This document shows positions 53,810 through 61,513 of a stretch of 64,000 bases of DNA, one piece after another. Made by a program: the position numbers and the translations under genes. Source of the stretch: CADEED01 sp041395625. Lineage in GTDB: Bacteria > Pseudomonadota > Gammaproteobacteria > Steroidobacterales > Steroidobacteraceae. Below the pieces are notes generated by a model. That model saw only the letters and a list, made by a program, of their open reading frames with translations, was not told the DNA's origin and made no database searches. Numbering within the stretch: the first letter of the stretch is position 1; each line of letters opens with the position of its first letter. The stretch spans positions 124,001-188,000 of the forward strand of contig JAWLAE010000003.1 in the NCBI GenBank assembly GCA_041395625.1. Direction: 5' to 3'.

Positions 53810-54393
53810 ACGCTGAAGGCGAGCAAGACCCGAGCCGCAGGGCCGGAGCAAGCCTTGTCAGTCTTGCTATCACTTTGGTTACCCTGTTACCGATATTGCG
53901 ATTTCTGGGAGGCCCTGGTGTTCGCGAGGACTGGTTACCACTAGTCAAGCCCTTCGGGTATGTGCTGTTTGGCATGTCATTCTTTTCGCTGGCAAAGACT
54001 GGTTATTTGGTTCCAAGGGCTTTGCGGGAAGCGGTTGCGGTAGAAAAGGTTGGTATCGAGACACTGGAGGAACTCGACCGTCGCGCCGAACGTCGCATGA
54101 ACTTGGTATATTTCCTCGGAGTTGGCGCCGGCTTGTTTTTTGGTGGAATGAATGTGTATGCACAGATTCCGGCTAACAATTCAATTCTCGTCGCAAGCTT
54201 TATGTGGTTAGCAACGATTAGCATCTTCTTGGTTGCAGCATCGGACACGCGTGCCCAGCTTGTTCTTCGATTGTCGTTGTATTTTGAGCGTCCCAAGACC
54301 TCAAAACGTCTGGCATCGCTCTGGTTGGTACTGGGGCCGGCTGCGATCGTCCTCACGGCTTGGCTAGTGGGACAAGTAGTGCCGTCGCCTTGA
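53779..54393 (+). CDS. Membrane protein of the Rhs-linked cluster
   Basis: 204 residues; start either 53779 or the ATG at 53800 (MPLDAEGE). Two hydrophobic hairpins: helices near 25-45, 55-75, then, after a charged middle (RRAERRMN), 108-125, 132-152 and a final one near 180-200. Unrelated in sequence to the 52281 family. It probably pairs with the upstream tiny ORF, as a second immunity-type gene. No family recognised. AT-richer than the core genes. Confidence 0.6.
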   Translation: MGLQQESMPLDAEGEQDPSRRAGASLVSLAITLVTLLPILRFLGGPGVREDWLPLVKPFGYVLFGMSFFSLAKTGYLVPRALREAVAVEKVGIETLEELDRRAERRMNLVYFLGVGAGLFFGGMNVYAQIPANNSILVASFMWLATISIFLVAASDTRAQLVLRLSLYFERPKTSKRLASLWLVLGPAAIVLTAWLVGQVVPSP

Positions 54394-54457
54394 ACGGCGG
54401 CCCATACTTCGATTAGCCACACACTGGTCCGATCGCTGCAATGCAGCTCGCGCTGTG

Positions 54458-54503
54458 GCATGGATCCGCTTCCCGCCGCGCGGCAGAGGCCACAAACCCT
54501 GAA
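54458..54503 (+). repeat. DUF2784 3'-end repeat, copy B
   Basis: Matches 50698-50743 at about 36 of 46 positions. In the DUF2784 frame it reads AWIRFPPR and then runs to a stop, like the true gene end. It separates the Rhs/membrane-gene block from the sigma/kinase block, so each block is bounded by a copy of the same sequence. Confidence 0.6.
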
Positions 54504-54555
54504 GTGAGTACACGCGGGCGTGTCGACCGTGCATCGGGTCGTGAGACGGCGATCG

Positions 54556-54906
54556 CTACTTCGGACGCGCGCGCTTGGTCCGACCTCCTGCTTTGCGCTT
54601 ATACGTCTTGCGATTGGTATCGGTCAGTTGCCGGATCAGCCGAGCAACCCCTGCAGCCAGCGCCGCTGAATCTTCGACTTCGCCCTCTTGGGCTGCGGTC
54701 TCATCCTCGACTGCCGCCGCCGTCTCGGTGAGGGCGGTTTCCTCCGCGACCGTCGCTTCCTCCGCAACCGTCGCCTCCTCTGCCGCGTTCGCCGCAGACT
54801 GGAGCGATTCATTCGGCTCGCTCGCCGGTTGCAGTTCGTTGGCTGATGGCGCAACGCAATATAACATCGCTGCGCAAGCCAGCGCCGCGGTTGTCAGTGT
54901 GTACAT
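54556..54906 (-). CDS. Hypothetical secreted repeat protein
   Basis: 116 residues from the ATG at 54906 (the longer frame to 54978 adds a non-signal leader). Signal peptide (about 1-22). The middle is acidic and repetitive (two exact copies of EEATVA, then EETALTE), and the tail is very basic (TYKRKAGGRTKRARPK). No family. It is divergent from the sigma-factor gene, so it could be a target of that system. Confidence 0.5.
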   Translation of the reverse strand: MYTLTTAALACAAMLYCVAPSANELQPASEPNESLQSAANAAEEATVAEEATVAEETALTETAAAVEDETAAQEGEVEDSAALAAGVARLIRQLTDTNRKTYKRKAGGRTKRARPK

Positions 54907-55055
54907 CTGTGCTGTCCTCGGTGTGTGGCGGTATACTCTCGGCAACGCTCGTCGATAGTTGAAGTTCGTACTACACATACCAAAGTCGGCGCGATAACGG
55001 CTCAGCCCGCCGCACGATGCGGGCCAGGTCGTTATCCGGGGTTAGCGGGGCGATC

Positions 55056-55628
55056 ATGAGTGGTCCGCCGATCACGATGCTTCTCGATGCGGCTCGACGC
55101 GGCGAGCACGCCGCGACGGGCGAGCTTTTTTCACAGGTGTACGCCGAGCTGAAGAAGCTGGCGCGTGCTCAGCGCCGGCGCTGGCACGGCAACGACACCT
55201 TGAACACGACCGCACTGATTCACGAGGCGTTCGTGAAGCTGTCACTCCACGAGGCGCAGTCGTATCAGAACCGTACGCACTTCTACGCAACGGCATCGAA
55301 GGCGATGCGTCATATCCTCGTGAACTACGCTACCGAGCAGAACGCGCTGAAGCGGGGTGGCGACGCGATACGCGTGCCGCTCGAGGACGGCTACATCGAT
55401 ACGAACGCCTCGGCCGAAGAACTGCTGGGACTGGACCAACTGCTGGAGCGTCTCGAGGCGGAGAACCCGCGGCGCTGCCAAGTCGTGGAATGCCGCGTAT
55501 TCGGCGGCATGAGCATTGAAGAGACCGCCGAGGCGCTTGGCGTGTCAGTCGCTACCGTGAAGCGCGACTGGCAGATCTCGCGAGCCTGGTTGTATCGCGA
55601 ACTCGCGCCAGGAGCGGCCGCGTCATGA
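55056..55628 (+). CDS. ECF-like sigma factor, TIGR02999 type
   Basis: 190 residues from the ATG at 55056. Region 2 reads VYAELKKLARAQRRRW, LNTTALIHEAFVKL, THFYATASKAMRHILVNYA; region 4 ends with MSIEETAEALGVSVATVKRDW. This is the TIGR02999 / ECF43-like group, which is commonly coupled to Ser/Thr kinases rather than anti-sigma factors (the Vibrio EcfP/PknT pair is the model). Its stop overlaps the kinase start (ATGA), so the pair is stoichiometric. Phosphorylation as the switch is an inference from the family. Confidence 0.85.
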   Translation: MSGPPITMLLDAARRGEHAATGELFSQVYAELKKLARAQRRRWHGNDTLNTTALIHEAFVKLSLHEAQSYQNRTHFYATASKAMRHILVNYATEQNALKRGGDAIRVPLEDGYIDTNASAEELLGLDQLLERLEAENPRRCQVVECRVFGGMSIEETAEALGVSVATVKRDWQISRAWLYRELAPGAAAS

Positions 55629-58144
55629 CTCTGCAGCCCGACCAACCGGCAACGCCCGGTGCAGCACCGTGCATCGACGCGAGGATCGAAGCCATCTTTC
55701 AGCACGCGCGCACGCTCGACAGCCAGCCTCGCGCCGCCTATCTCGCTGCGACTTGCGGCGACGACGGCGATTTGCGTCGGGAGATCGAGGGAATACTGTT
55801 GGCCGATGGCCACGCCGACCGCTACTTCGATTCGCTCGCACAGCGGATCGGCATGAACGCACTCCTCGCAGCGCACTCAGAGACGCCTGGAGTCCGTCAG
55901 ATCGGTGCCTATCGCCTGGTGAGCCTGCTGGGGCGCGGAGGCATGGGCGCGGTCTATCTCGCCGAGCGCGCTGACGGACACTTCGAGCAGCATGTCGCGC
56001 TGAAGATCATGCCTATCGGCATGACTGACCCCTTGCTCCAGCAACGCTTCCTGCTGGAACGACAAGTGCTCGCACGGCTATCGCACCCGAACATCGCGCG
56101 CTTGCTGGATGGAGGCGTCAGCGAGGACGGCACGCCGTACTTCGTCTTGGAGTATGTCGCTGGCCAGCCGATCGATGCCTACTGCGCGCGGCATCAGCTC
56201 GATGTCACTGGCCGTCTGTTGCTGTTTCAACAGGTCTGCGCAGCGGTTCACTACGCGCATCAGAACCTGATCGTTCATCGCGACATCAAGCCAGCGAATG
56301 TTCTGATCGACGCCCAAGGACGCGTAAAACTGCTCGATTTCGGCGTTGCGAAGCTGCTGAGCGACGCCGCCAGCTCGGCGGCACCGCTGACTGCAGTGAC
56401 CGAACGGGCCTTGACGCCGGATTACGCGTCGCCGGAGCAGATTCGCGGAGAGCCGCTCGCTGTAACGACCGACGTATATTCACTCGGCGTGCTGCTGTTC
56501 GAGCTGTTGACCGATAGACGCCCCTACCAAGTCACCGGCGAATCGCTCGCGGCGTTGACGCAGGCAATCCTGCATGCCGACGCCCCCAGTCCGAGTCGGG
56601 TGGCCCCGCAGAACTGCCGCGCTCGGCTCCGCGGAGATCTCGACGCAATCGTTCTGAAAGCGCTCGACAAGCGAACCGTGGCCCGCTACTCGAGCGTCGA
56701 GGCATTGGCCGAGGACATCGAGCGGCATCTCACGGCCCGGCCAGTACTGGCTCGTCCCAGGCGTGTTTCATATCGCATCAGCAAGTTTCTCAAACGCCGA
56801 CGGGGGCTGGTCGCCGGTATTGCGGCGACCGCCGCGTTCCTGGCAGTGGTCGTCGTGCAAACCATCACGAGTAGTATTGCGGAGTCGAGGCAGGCTGCGG
56901 CGCTGGCACGCGAAGGCGCGCGGGCGGCGGAGATCCGTGATTTCCTGCTCGATATCTTCGCGCTGTCCGATCCCAATGTGGCGAAGGGCGAAACGATCAC
57001 CGCGCGCGAGCTGTTGGACCGCAGCGCCGATAAATTGAGCGTGGATCTTGAGCGGCAGCCCGACACACGCGCTGCGATGGCTGCCACGATCGCCACGATC
57101 TACGCGCAGTTGGGCTTGTACGACCGCGCTGATCCACTCTTCCAACAAGCCATCGCGCAGTATCGTGCCTTGCCTGATCCTGCCGACGCCGAACTCGCCG
57201 CGGTTTTCGGGCTGTACGCGCGTCTGAAGGAAACCAACGGCCAATACGCGAGCGCCGAAGAGTTCGCGAGGCAGTCACTCGCCCTGCGCGGTAAGCAGGA
57301 CGACGCGGCTGGGCTCGCCGAGAGTCTCAACATCCTGGGTCGCGTGCTGCATCTGCAGGGTGCGTACGATGAAGCAGAACCGCTCTATCGACGCGCCCTT
57401 GCGACGTATCAGGCAGAGTACGGCGACAGTCACGAGAGCGTGGCGCTCAGTCTGTCTCATTTGGGCGCGCTGATGGCTCATAAGGGCGATCTTGAGTCCG
57501 CGCAGAAGTTTCAGAACGAGGCGCTCACGATACGGCGCAAGCTCTATGGCTCCCAAGACATCAGGTTGATTGGCAGTTTGAACAATCTTGCCGATCTGGA
57601 GCAGCAGCTCGACCATTTCGACCAGTCGCTGAGTCTTTACCAAGAAGCGCTGGCGATCGCGGACAAATTGCTGCCTGAAACACATAGCGACAAAGCGTAC
57701 CTGTACAACGGACTCGGAGTCGTCTATCGCAGGCTGGGCCGATTCGACGACGCCGAGGCTAACTACCGTAGAGCGATCAGCCAATTGGCACACAGTTTTG
57801 GTGCCGAGCACCCGCAGGTCGCCGTATACACAGCCAACCTCGCCAAGTTGTTGTACATGCGCGGCAAGTACGTCGAAGCAGCAGCCGCCTATCGAGACGC
57901 CTACCGGGCGCTCGCCGCAGCAACGCCTGACGACCCCTACGTCAATGTGGTGCGTAGCCGGCTTGGCCGCGCACTCGCCGAGGTAGGCAAGCACGCCGAA
58001 GCGGAAGCGCATGCGCGTGCAGCCCATGTTGCCCTGCTGACAGCCTTTGGCGTCGACGACAAGCGGACGCAGGAGGCGCACGAGAATCTCTCGTTTGCAG
58101 CTGCAGCGGCCGAGCAACTGACCGCCTCCACGGCCCTGCCCTAG
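55625..58144 (+). CDS. Transmembrane Ser/Thr kinase with TPR sensor region
   Basis: 839 residues. Kinase domain about 95-370: LLGRGGMGAVYLAER (P-loop), VALKIM (ATP Lys), HRDIKPANVLID (catalytic loop), LLDFGVAKL (DFG), TPDYASPEQ (P+1). One membrane helix (about 392-412, RRGLVAGIAATAAFLAVVVV). The rest is helical with many tetratricopeptide repeats (YDEAEPLYRRAL, FDDAEANYRRAI) and faces the periplasm. A Hanks-type kinase whose likely substrate is the sigma factor encoded upstream with an overlapping codon. Confidence 0.92.
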   Translation: MTLQPDQPATPGAAPCIDARIEAIFQHARTLDSQPRAAYLAATCGDDGDLRREIEGILLADGHADRYFDSLAQRIGMNALLAAHSETPGVRQIGAYRLVSLLGRGGMGAVYLAERADGHFEQHVALKIMPIGMTDPLLQQRFLLERQVLARLSHPNIARLLDGGVSEDGTPYFVLEYVAGQPIDAYCARHQLDVTGRLLLFQQVCAAVHYAHQNLIVHRDIKPANVLIDAQGRVKLLDFGVAKLLSDAASSAAPLTAVTERALTPDYASPEQIRGEPLAVTTDVYSLGVLLFELLTDRRPYQVTGESLAALTQAILHADAPSPSRVAPQNCRARLRGDLDAIVLKALDKRTVARYSSVEALAEDIERHLTARPVLARPRRVSYRISKFLKRRRGLVAGIAATAAFLAVVVVQTITSSIAESRQAAALAREGARAAEIRDFLLDIFALSDPNVAKGETITARELLDRSADKLSVDLERQPDTRAAMAATIATIYAQLGLYDRADPLFQQAIAQYRALPDPADAELAAVFGLYARLKETNGQYASAEEFARQSLALRGKQDDAAGLAESLNILGRVLHLQGAYDEAEPLYRRALATYQAEYGDSHESVALSLSHLGALMAHKGDLESAQKFQNEALTIRRKLYGSQDIRLIGSLNNLADLEQQLDHFDQSLSLYQEALAIADKLLPETHSDKAYLYNGLGVVYRRLGRFDDAEANYRRAISQLAHSFGAEHPQVAVYTANLAKLLYMRGKYVEAAAAYRDAYRALAAATPDDPYVNVVRSRLGRALAEVGKHAEAEAHARAAHVALLTAFGVDDKRTQEAHENLSFAAAAAEQLTASTALP

Positions 58145-58300
58145 CCTTACTCGGCGGCTCAGCCCGTCCCAAGCAACCGGCTACCTTCATCCGTTGAGCC
58201 AGTTTCCGGCGCACTTCTGTTTGTCTCCCTGCGAGCGCCGCGGCCCAGTTGTAACCGCCGCAGCGCATCAACCAATTCAACCCGCAAAGGAGACCAGATC

Positions 58301-58720
58301 ATGAAACCCATCAGGCTATTGACCCCATTGCTTCTGGCAGCGTTGGCGGCCGGCACTTCGCCCAGCGCGCTGGCCGGCATCTGCAAGGACGTCGTGTTCA
58401 ACGTGACCAATCAACACTTCGAGCAGCGTTCGATCGAGATTCGCAGCGTCAAGTTCCGCAATCCTCACAAGGGCGGCAAGCTGCAGTCGGAAGACGTGAA
58501 GAACAAGGTGTGCGCCTGGGGCGCGACCTGCAGCACGGATGGCGACAATATCGCCGACGCCGACAAGGTGGACCTGTACGACATTCAGGTCGTGTTCCGA
58601 CACAAGAACAACGACGACACTTGGTCGAAGGAATTCATCACCCAGCCGTTCACGCCTACCTATCGCAAGTGCAAGGAAGGCAAGCAGTACGGACCGATCG
58701 TCGTCAAGGACTCGCTCTAG
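58301..58720 (+). CDS. Hypothetical secreted protein A
   Basis: 139 residues. Signal peptide (1-25, ending SALAG); mature part has four Cys (ICKD, VCAW, TCST, KCKE) likely forming disulfides, and a conserved-looking VVFRHKNNDDTWSKEFIT. No family recognised. RBS AAAGGAG precedes it. It lies 156 bp after the kinase gene and 36 bp before a second secreted protein gene, suggesting output genes of the sigma/kinase system. Confidence 0.65.
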   Translation: MKPIRLLTPLLLAALAAGTSPSALAGICKDVVFNVTNQHFEQRSIEIRSVKFRNPHKGGKLQSEDVKNKVCAWGATCSTDGDNIADADKVDLYDIQVVFRHKNNDDTWSKEFITQPFTPTYRKCKEGKQYGPIVVKDSL

Positions 58721-58756
58721 TAACCACTGCGCTCAATCCACTATCAGGAGAATTCC

Positions 58757-59371
58757 ATGAGTATTCGATCTGTATTACTCATCGTCGCGACGCTTGCGGC
58801 CGCATCAGGCGGTGCTGCGAGCCACGCCGCACCCGCTCAATACCAATGCTACAACTTCGACAATCTCGCAACGGATGCGAGCTACACGGTCGGCGATGTC
58901 ATCGATACACAGCACGCCCGCATCACCATCAAGCAATACGTCACGAACGGCAATCCGGCGACCGCCACCGGCCGCCGCGCCGAGTCGGCGCCGTCGAGAA
59001 TCGCCGGTGGTGATGCACCCGAGCTGAGCCTTTACCTCGTCTCGGTGAACGTCGTGCCGAAGCAGCCGGTGACGCGCATGCGTACGCGTCTCGCGCAAAG
59101 CATCAGCCAGACCGGCGGCTTCGCGAACGCCAACATCGAGGTCAACGGCGAGAAGCACGAGAGCCCCGACGGGTTTGCCGGCATGAACGGCAAGACCATT
59201 GGACGCCCCGCGAAAGGACGAGCGAAGATCACGTCGAACATCGTGCCGCCGTCATCCGGCAACTGGCACAGCGGCACACTCGAGCTTGATGCCAAGCCCG
59301 GCAAGGGCATCGAGAGCTTCACGTTGGGTGGCCACACCTGGCGCATCGACGACATGTGCTTCGCACCATAA
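58757..59371 (+). CDS. Hypothetical secreted protein B
   Basis: 204 residues. Signal peptide (1-25, ending SHAAP). The mature protein looks beta-rich with a Cys near each end (YQCYNF and DMCFAP), Gly/Asn-rich turns and no repeats. An AGGAG lies before the ATG. It pairs with the preceding gene on one transcript and ends before a strong terminator. Function unknown. Confidence 0.65.
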   Translation: MSIRSVLLIVATLAAASGGAASHAAPAQYQCYNFDNLATDASYTVGDVIDTQHARITIKQYVTNGNPATATGRRAESAPSRIAGGDAPELSLYLVSVNVVPKQPVTRMRTRLAQSISQTGGFANANIEVNGEKHESPDGFAGMNGKTIGRPAKGRAKITSNIVPPSSGNWHSGTLELDAKPGKGIESFTLGGHTWRIDDMCFAP

Positions 59372-59390
59372 TCGGTGTCAGCTGCGAACG

Positions 59391-59417
59391 GGCCCGGCGG
59401 CAGCGCCGGGCCTTTTT
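59391..59417 (+). terminator. Rho-independent terminator
   Basis: GGCCCGGCG-GCAG-CGCCGGGCC is a perfect 9-bp stem with a tetraloop, followed directly by TTTTT. It ends the two-gene secreted-protein transcript. Confidence 0.92.
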
Positions 59418-59436
59418 GGCACCGCGGCGAGCATGA

Positions 59437-59559
59437 TCACGCGCCGGCGAACCACGGGTTGATAACTTTCAGCTCATCGATGGAAAGGTCGCTCACGTTG
59501 CGCGTTGCGACCGGTCCAGAAGCTGATCTGCACCGCCTTGCCAGCGCGGTCAATCGCGC
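59437..59559 (-). pseudogene. Remnant of a VapC/PIN toxin C-terminus
   Basis: On the minus strand 40 codons end with VATRNVSDLSIDELKVINPWF and a stop. The T-R-N-V-x-D-x and V-I-N-P-W/F pattern is the typical end of VapC toxins (the last Asp of the PIN site and the closing strand). Upstream on the same strand lies the vapBC operator, with no start or catalytic N-terminus. It is a leftover of another toxin gene of opposite orientation beside the intact vapBC. Confidence 0.55.
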
Positions 59560-59564
59560 GCATG

Positions 59565-59585
59565 ATATACATTATTAATGTATAT
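59565..59585. promoter_or_regulatory. AT-rich palindrome, vapBC operator/promoter
   Basis: ATATACATT-ATT-AATGTATAT is a perfect 9-bp inverted repeat with a 3-bp spacer, 13 bp before vapB. Such palindromes are bound by VapB/VapBC complexes for autorepression. It stands out as the most AT-rich patch of this region, and overlaps possible -10 sequences. Confidence 0.7.
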
Positions 59586-59598
59586 TGTGGAGACTATT

Positions 59599-59829
59599 AT
59601 GCGAGTGTCGAAATGGGGCAACAGCCTTGCCGTCCGGTTGCCGGACGCTATTGTGCGCGCACTGAAACTCAAGTCGGGCGACGAAATAGAAATCGTCCTG
59701 CGCGGCGAGCGCGTGTTCGAGGTGGAACGCGACGCGAGTCGTCAGCGCGCGCTGGCGCGGTTGCGGGCACTCAGGAAGCCGCTTCCGAAAGGGTTCCGCT
59801 TCGATCGGGACGAGGCGAATGCCCGCTAA
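59599..59829 (+). CDS. vapB: VapB/MazE-type antitoxin (AbrB fold)
   Basis: 76 residues from the ATG at 59599 (earlier in-frame ATG at 59578 is inside the operator). The AbrB/SpoVT swapped-hairpin motif is MRVSKWGNSLAVRLP, then LKSGDEIEIVL, followed by a basic toxin-binding tail. Its stop overlaps the vapC start by 11 bp. It binds the palindrome upstream and neutralises VapC. Confidence 0.88.
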   Translation: MRVSKWGNSLAVRLPDAIVRALKLKSGDEIEIVLRGERVFEVERDASRQRALARLRALRKPLPKGFRFDRDEANAR

Positions 59830-60232
59830 GCAGTTCTTCGACACGAACATTCTGATCTACGCCTTCGCCTCGAACGATCCGCGCAGCGCCAGAGCGGAGT
59901 CCCTGATTGCGGAAGGCGGAACTATAGGCGTACAGGTTCTCAACGAGTTCGCGAATGTCACGCGCCGCAAGCTCTGTTGGCAGTGGGAGCAGATTGAAGC
60001 GTCCCTGGCAGTCGTCGAGGAACTGTTCGCTCCAGTGGCTCCGCTGACCAAGGACATCCACACTCGGGCCGTGGCATTGGCGCGCGAGCACGAGTTGCCC
60101 TTCTACGACGCGTTGATCGTGGCTGCGGCCCAAGACGCCGGTTGCAGGACTCTCTTCAGTGAAGATCTTCAGCACGGCCAGAAGTTTGGGACGCTGACTG
60201 TCGAGAACCCGTTCCGTCGCGCAGCCGATTGA
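59819..60232 (+). CDS. vapC: VapC-type PIN-domain toxin
   Basis: 137 residues. PIN nuclease acidic residues: FFDTNILIYA (first Asp), VLNEFANV (Glu), FYDALIVAAA (Asp) and FSEDL near the end. VapC toxins cut initiator tRNA or rRNA when freed. All catalytic positions look intact. Operon with vapB by overlapping codons. Confidence 0.9.
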   Translation: MPAKQFFDTNILIYAFASNDPRSARAESLIAEGGTIGVQVLNEFANVTRRKLCWQWEQIEASLAVVEELFAPVAPLTKDIHTRAVALAREHELPFYDALIVAAAQDAGCRTLFSEDLQHGQKFGTLTVENPFRRAAD

Positions 60233-60305
60233 ACTGGGTTATGTTCGTAAAGCACCGCTGGTGGCCTGTCTTTTCGCATCCGCAGCAATGAAATGAAATG
60301 CGCCG

Positions 60306-60363
60306 GCTGTTCGGCCCGGCCGTCGTGGCGGCGTGGCTTCGCCTCCCGCCGCAGCACGGCTGA
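60306..60363 (+). repeat. DUF2784 3'-end repeat, copy C (right edge)
   Basis: Matches the DUF2784 gene end (50673-50720) at 42 of 48 positions. In the matching frame it encodes LFGPAVVAAWLRLPP plus three residues and a stop at 60361-60363, i.e. a displaced gene end without its gene. It lies 74 bp after vapC and marks the right side of a 9.6-kb accessory segment. Confidence 0.7.
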
Positions 60364-60405
60364 ACTTGGGCAGTCGTTGACGTTGATCCCAGTGAGCTAG
60401 GAGAC

Positions 60406-60540
60406 ATGGCCGCACGAATCAACATTACTTTGCCACAGCGCATTCTGCGCGCAGTCGACGCCCACGCCCGGAAACAGGGTGAAACTCGATCCGGGTTTCT
60501 AGCGCGCGCCGCATTGGACGCAATGCGCAAGCCGGCATGA
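60406..60540 (+). CDS. Orphan RHH antitoxin-like peptide (HicB C-terminal type)
   Basis: 44 residues with AGGAG before the ATG. Sequence MAARINITLPQRILRAVD and RSGFLARAALDAM is a ribbon-helix-helix DNA-binding domain as at the end of HicB antitoxins. The N-terminal HicB fold and any HicA toxin are missing, so it is a shortened antitoxin or a free repressor. Confidence 0.65.
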   Translation: MAARINITLPQRILRAVDAHARKQGETRSGFLARAALDAMRKPA

Positions 60541-60655
60541 GCTGCTCGCTCTTCCGTGCCGATGAATTTGCACCGGCATACGGTACCATCAACGCGCTGA
60601 CTTGGTGGAGAACCTTAATTCACCGCTGGATACCGTTTTCGTCGCGAACCCGCTG

Positions 60656-61513
60656 CTAACTAGCGGCGGCTGTAAGCTTCATCACGCCCAGATACAAGCT
60701 ATCCGCACCCAGCTCGAACTGCATGGCATGGCGGCCCGCAGGACCGCTCACTACTAACTCGTAGCGACCACTGTTCGGCTCGAGCTTGTCGATCTTGAAC
60801 TCGCCGAACGTGTCCGTGATCGCGCGGCCCACCTCCGCGCCATTGCGCTTCAGCACGGCCTCGGCACCCGCGACACACTCTTCCACGCCGCGCACGTCGG
60901 CCACGACCGACGCGCCGACGAAGCACTTGGTCATCAGGTGTAAGTTCTTGTAGTACACGCGCGGCCGCGTGCCGAGCTCTGGCTGCAGCACTTCCAGTTC
61001 CTCTTCCGCTTGCAAGCGCTGCATCTCGGCATCTTCGAGCTTCAGCGTGCGGTACACGCCGGTCGGGCAGGCCTGCTCGCCCCGAGTCTTCGTCCAGCCG
61101 TGATCGAGCAGGTGCGCATCGAAGATCCACGCCTGAGGTATCTGCTTCTCCTCGTTCCAGTAGATCGCCCCGTATGGGCAGGCATCGACGATCTTCTTCT
61201 GTCCCCTCGATCTCTCGGGATCGATGATCACGATGCCGTCGTCGCGCTTCTTGATGGCGCCGCCCGTCGCGGCCTTCATGCACGGCGCATCGTCGCAGTG
61301 ATTGCACATCACCGGCATGAAATGCGCCTCGACGAGCGGATAGCTGCCGCGTTCCTTGCGCACGATGTCGAGCCACTTGTGGCCCTGCGGTGGTTGTGCC
61401 GCCGCATATCCCGGGAATTCGTTGCCGTTGTATTCATCCTTCACGGCAATGAAACAGACGCGGCAGTTGTCGCACTTTTCGACATCGACGACCTGATTCC
61501 ACTTCTTGCTCAT
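60656..61513 (-). CDS. Transhydroxylase-like iron-sulfur subunit
   Basis: 285 residues. Start ATG at 61513 overlaps the large-subunit stop (TGATG). The first ~195 residues are a DMSO-reductase-type [4Fe-4S] electron-transfer domain with Cys groups CDNCRVC, MCNHCDDAPC, ACPYG and ACPTG. After ~200 there is a transthyretin/carboxypeptidase-regulatory-like beta domain (ITDTFGEFKIDKL). This same two-part design is known for the small subunit of pyrogallol-phloroglucinol transhydroxylase. Some clusters may lack the fourth Cys. No Tat signal, so the enzyme is probably cytoplasmic. Confidence 0.85.
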   Translation of the reverse strand: MSKKWNQVVDVEKCDNCRVCFIAVKDEYNGNEFPGYAAAQPPQGHKWLDIVRKERGSYPLVEAHFMPVMCNHCDDAPCMKAATGGAIKKRDDGIVIIDPERSRGQKKIVDACPYGAIYWNEEKQIPQAWIFDAHLLDHGWTKTRGEQACPTGVYRTLKLEDAEMQRLQAEEELEVLQPELGTRPRVYYKNLHLMTKCFVGASVVADVRGVEECVAGAEAVLKRNGAEVGRAITDTFGEFKIDKLEPNSGRYELVVSGPAGRHAMQFELGADSLYLGVMKLTAAAS

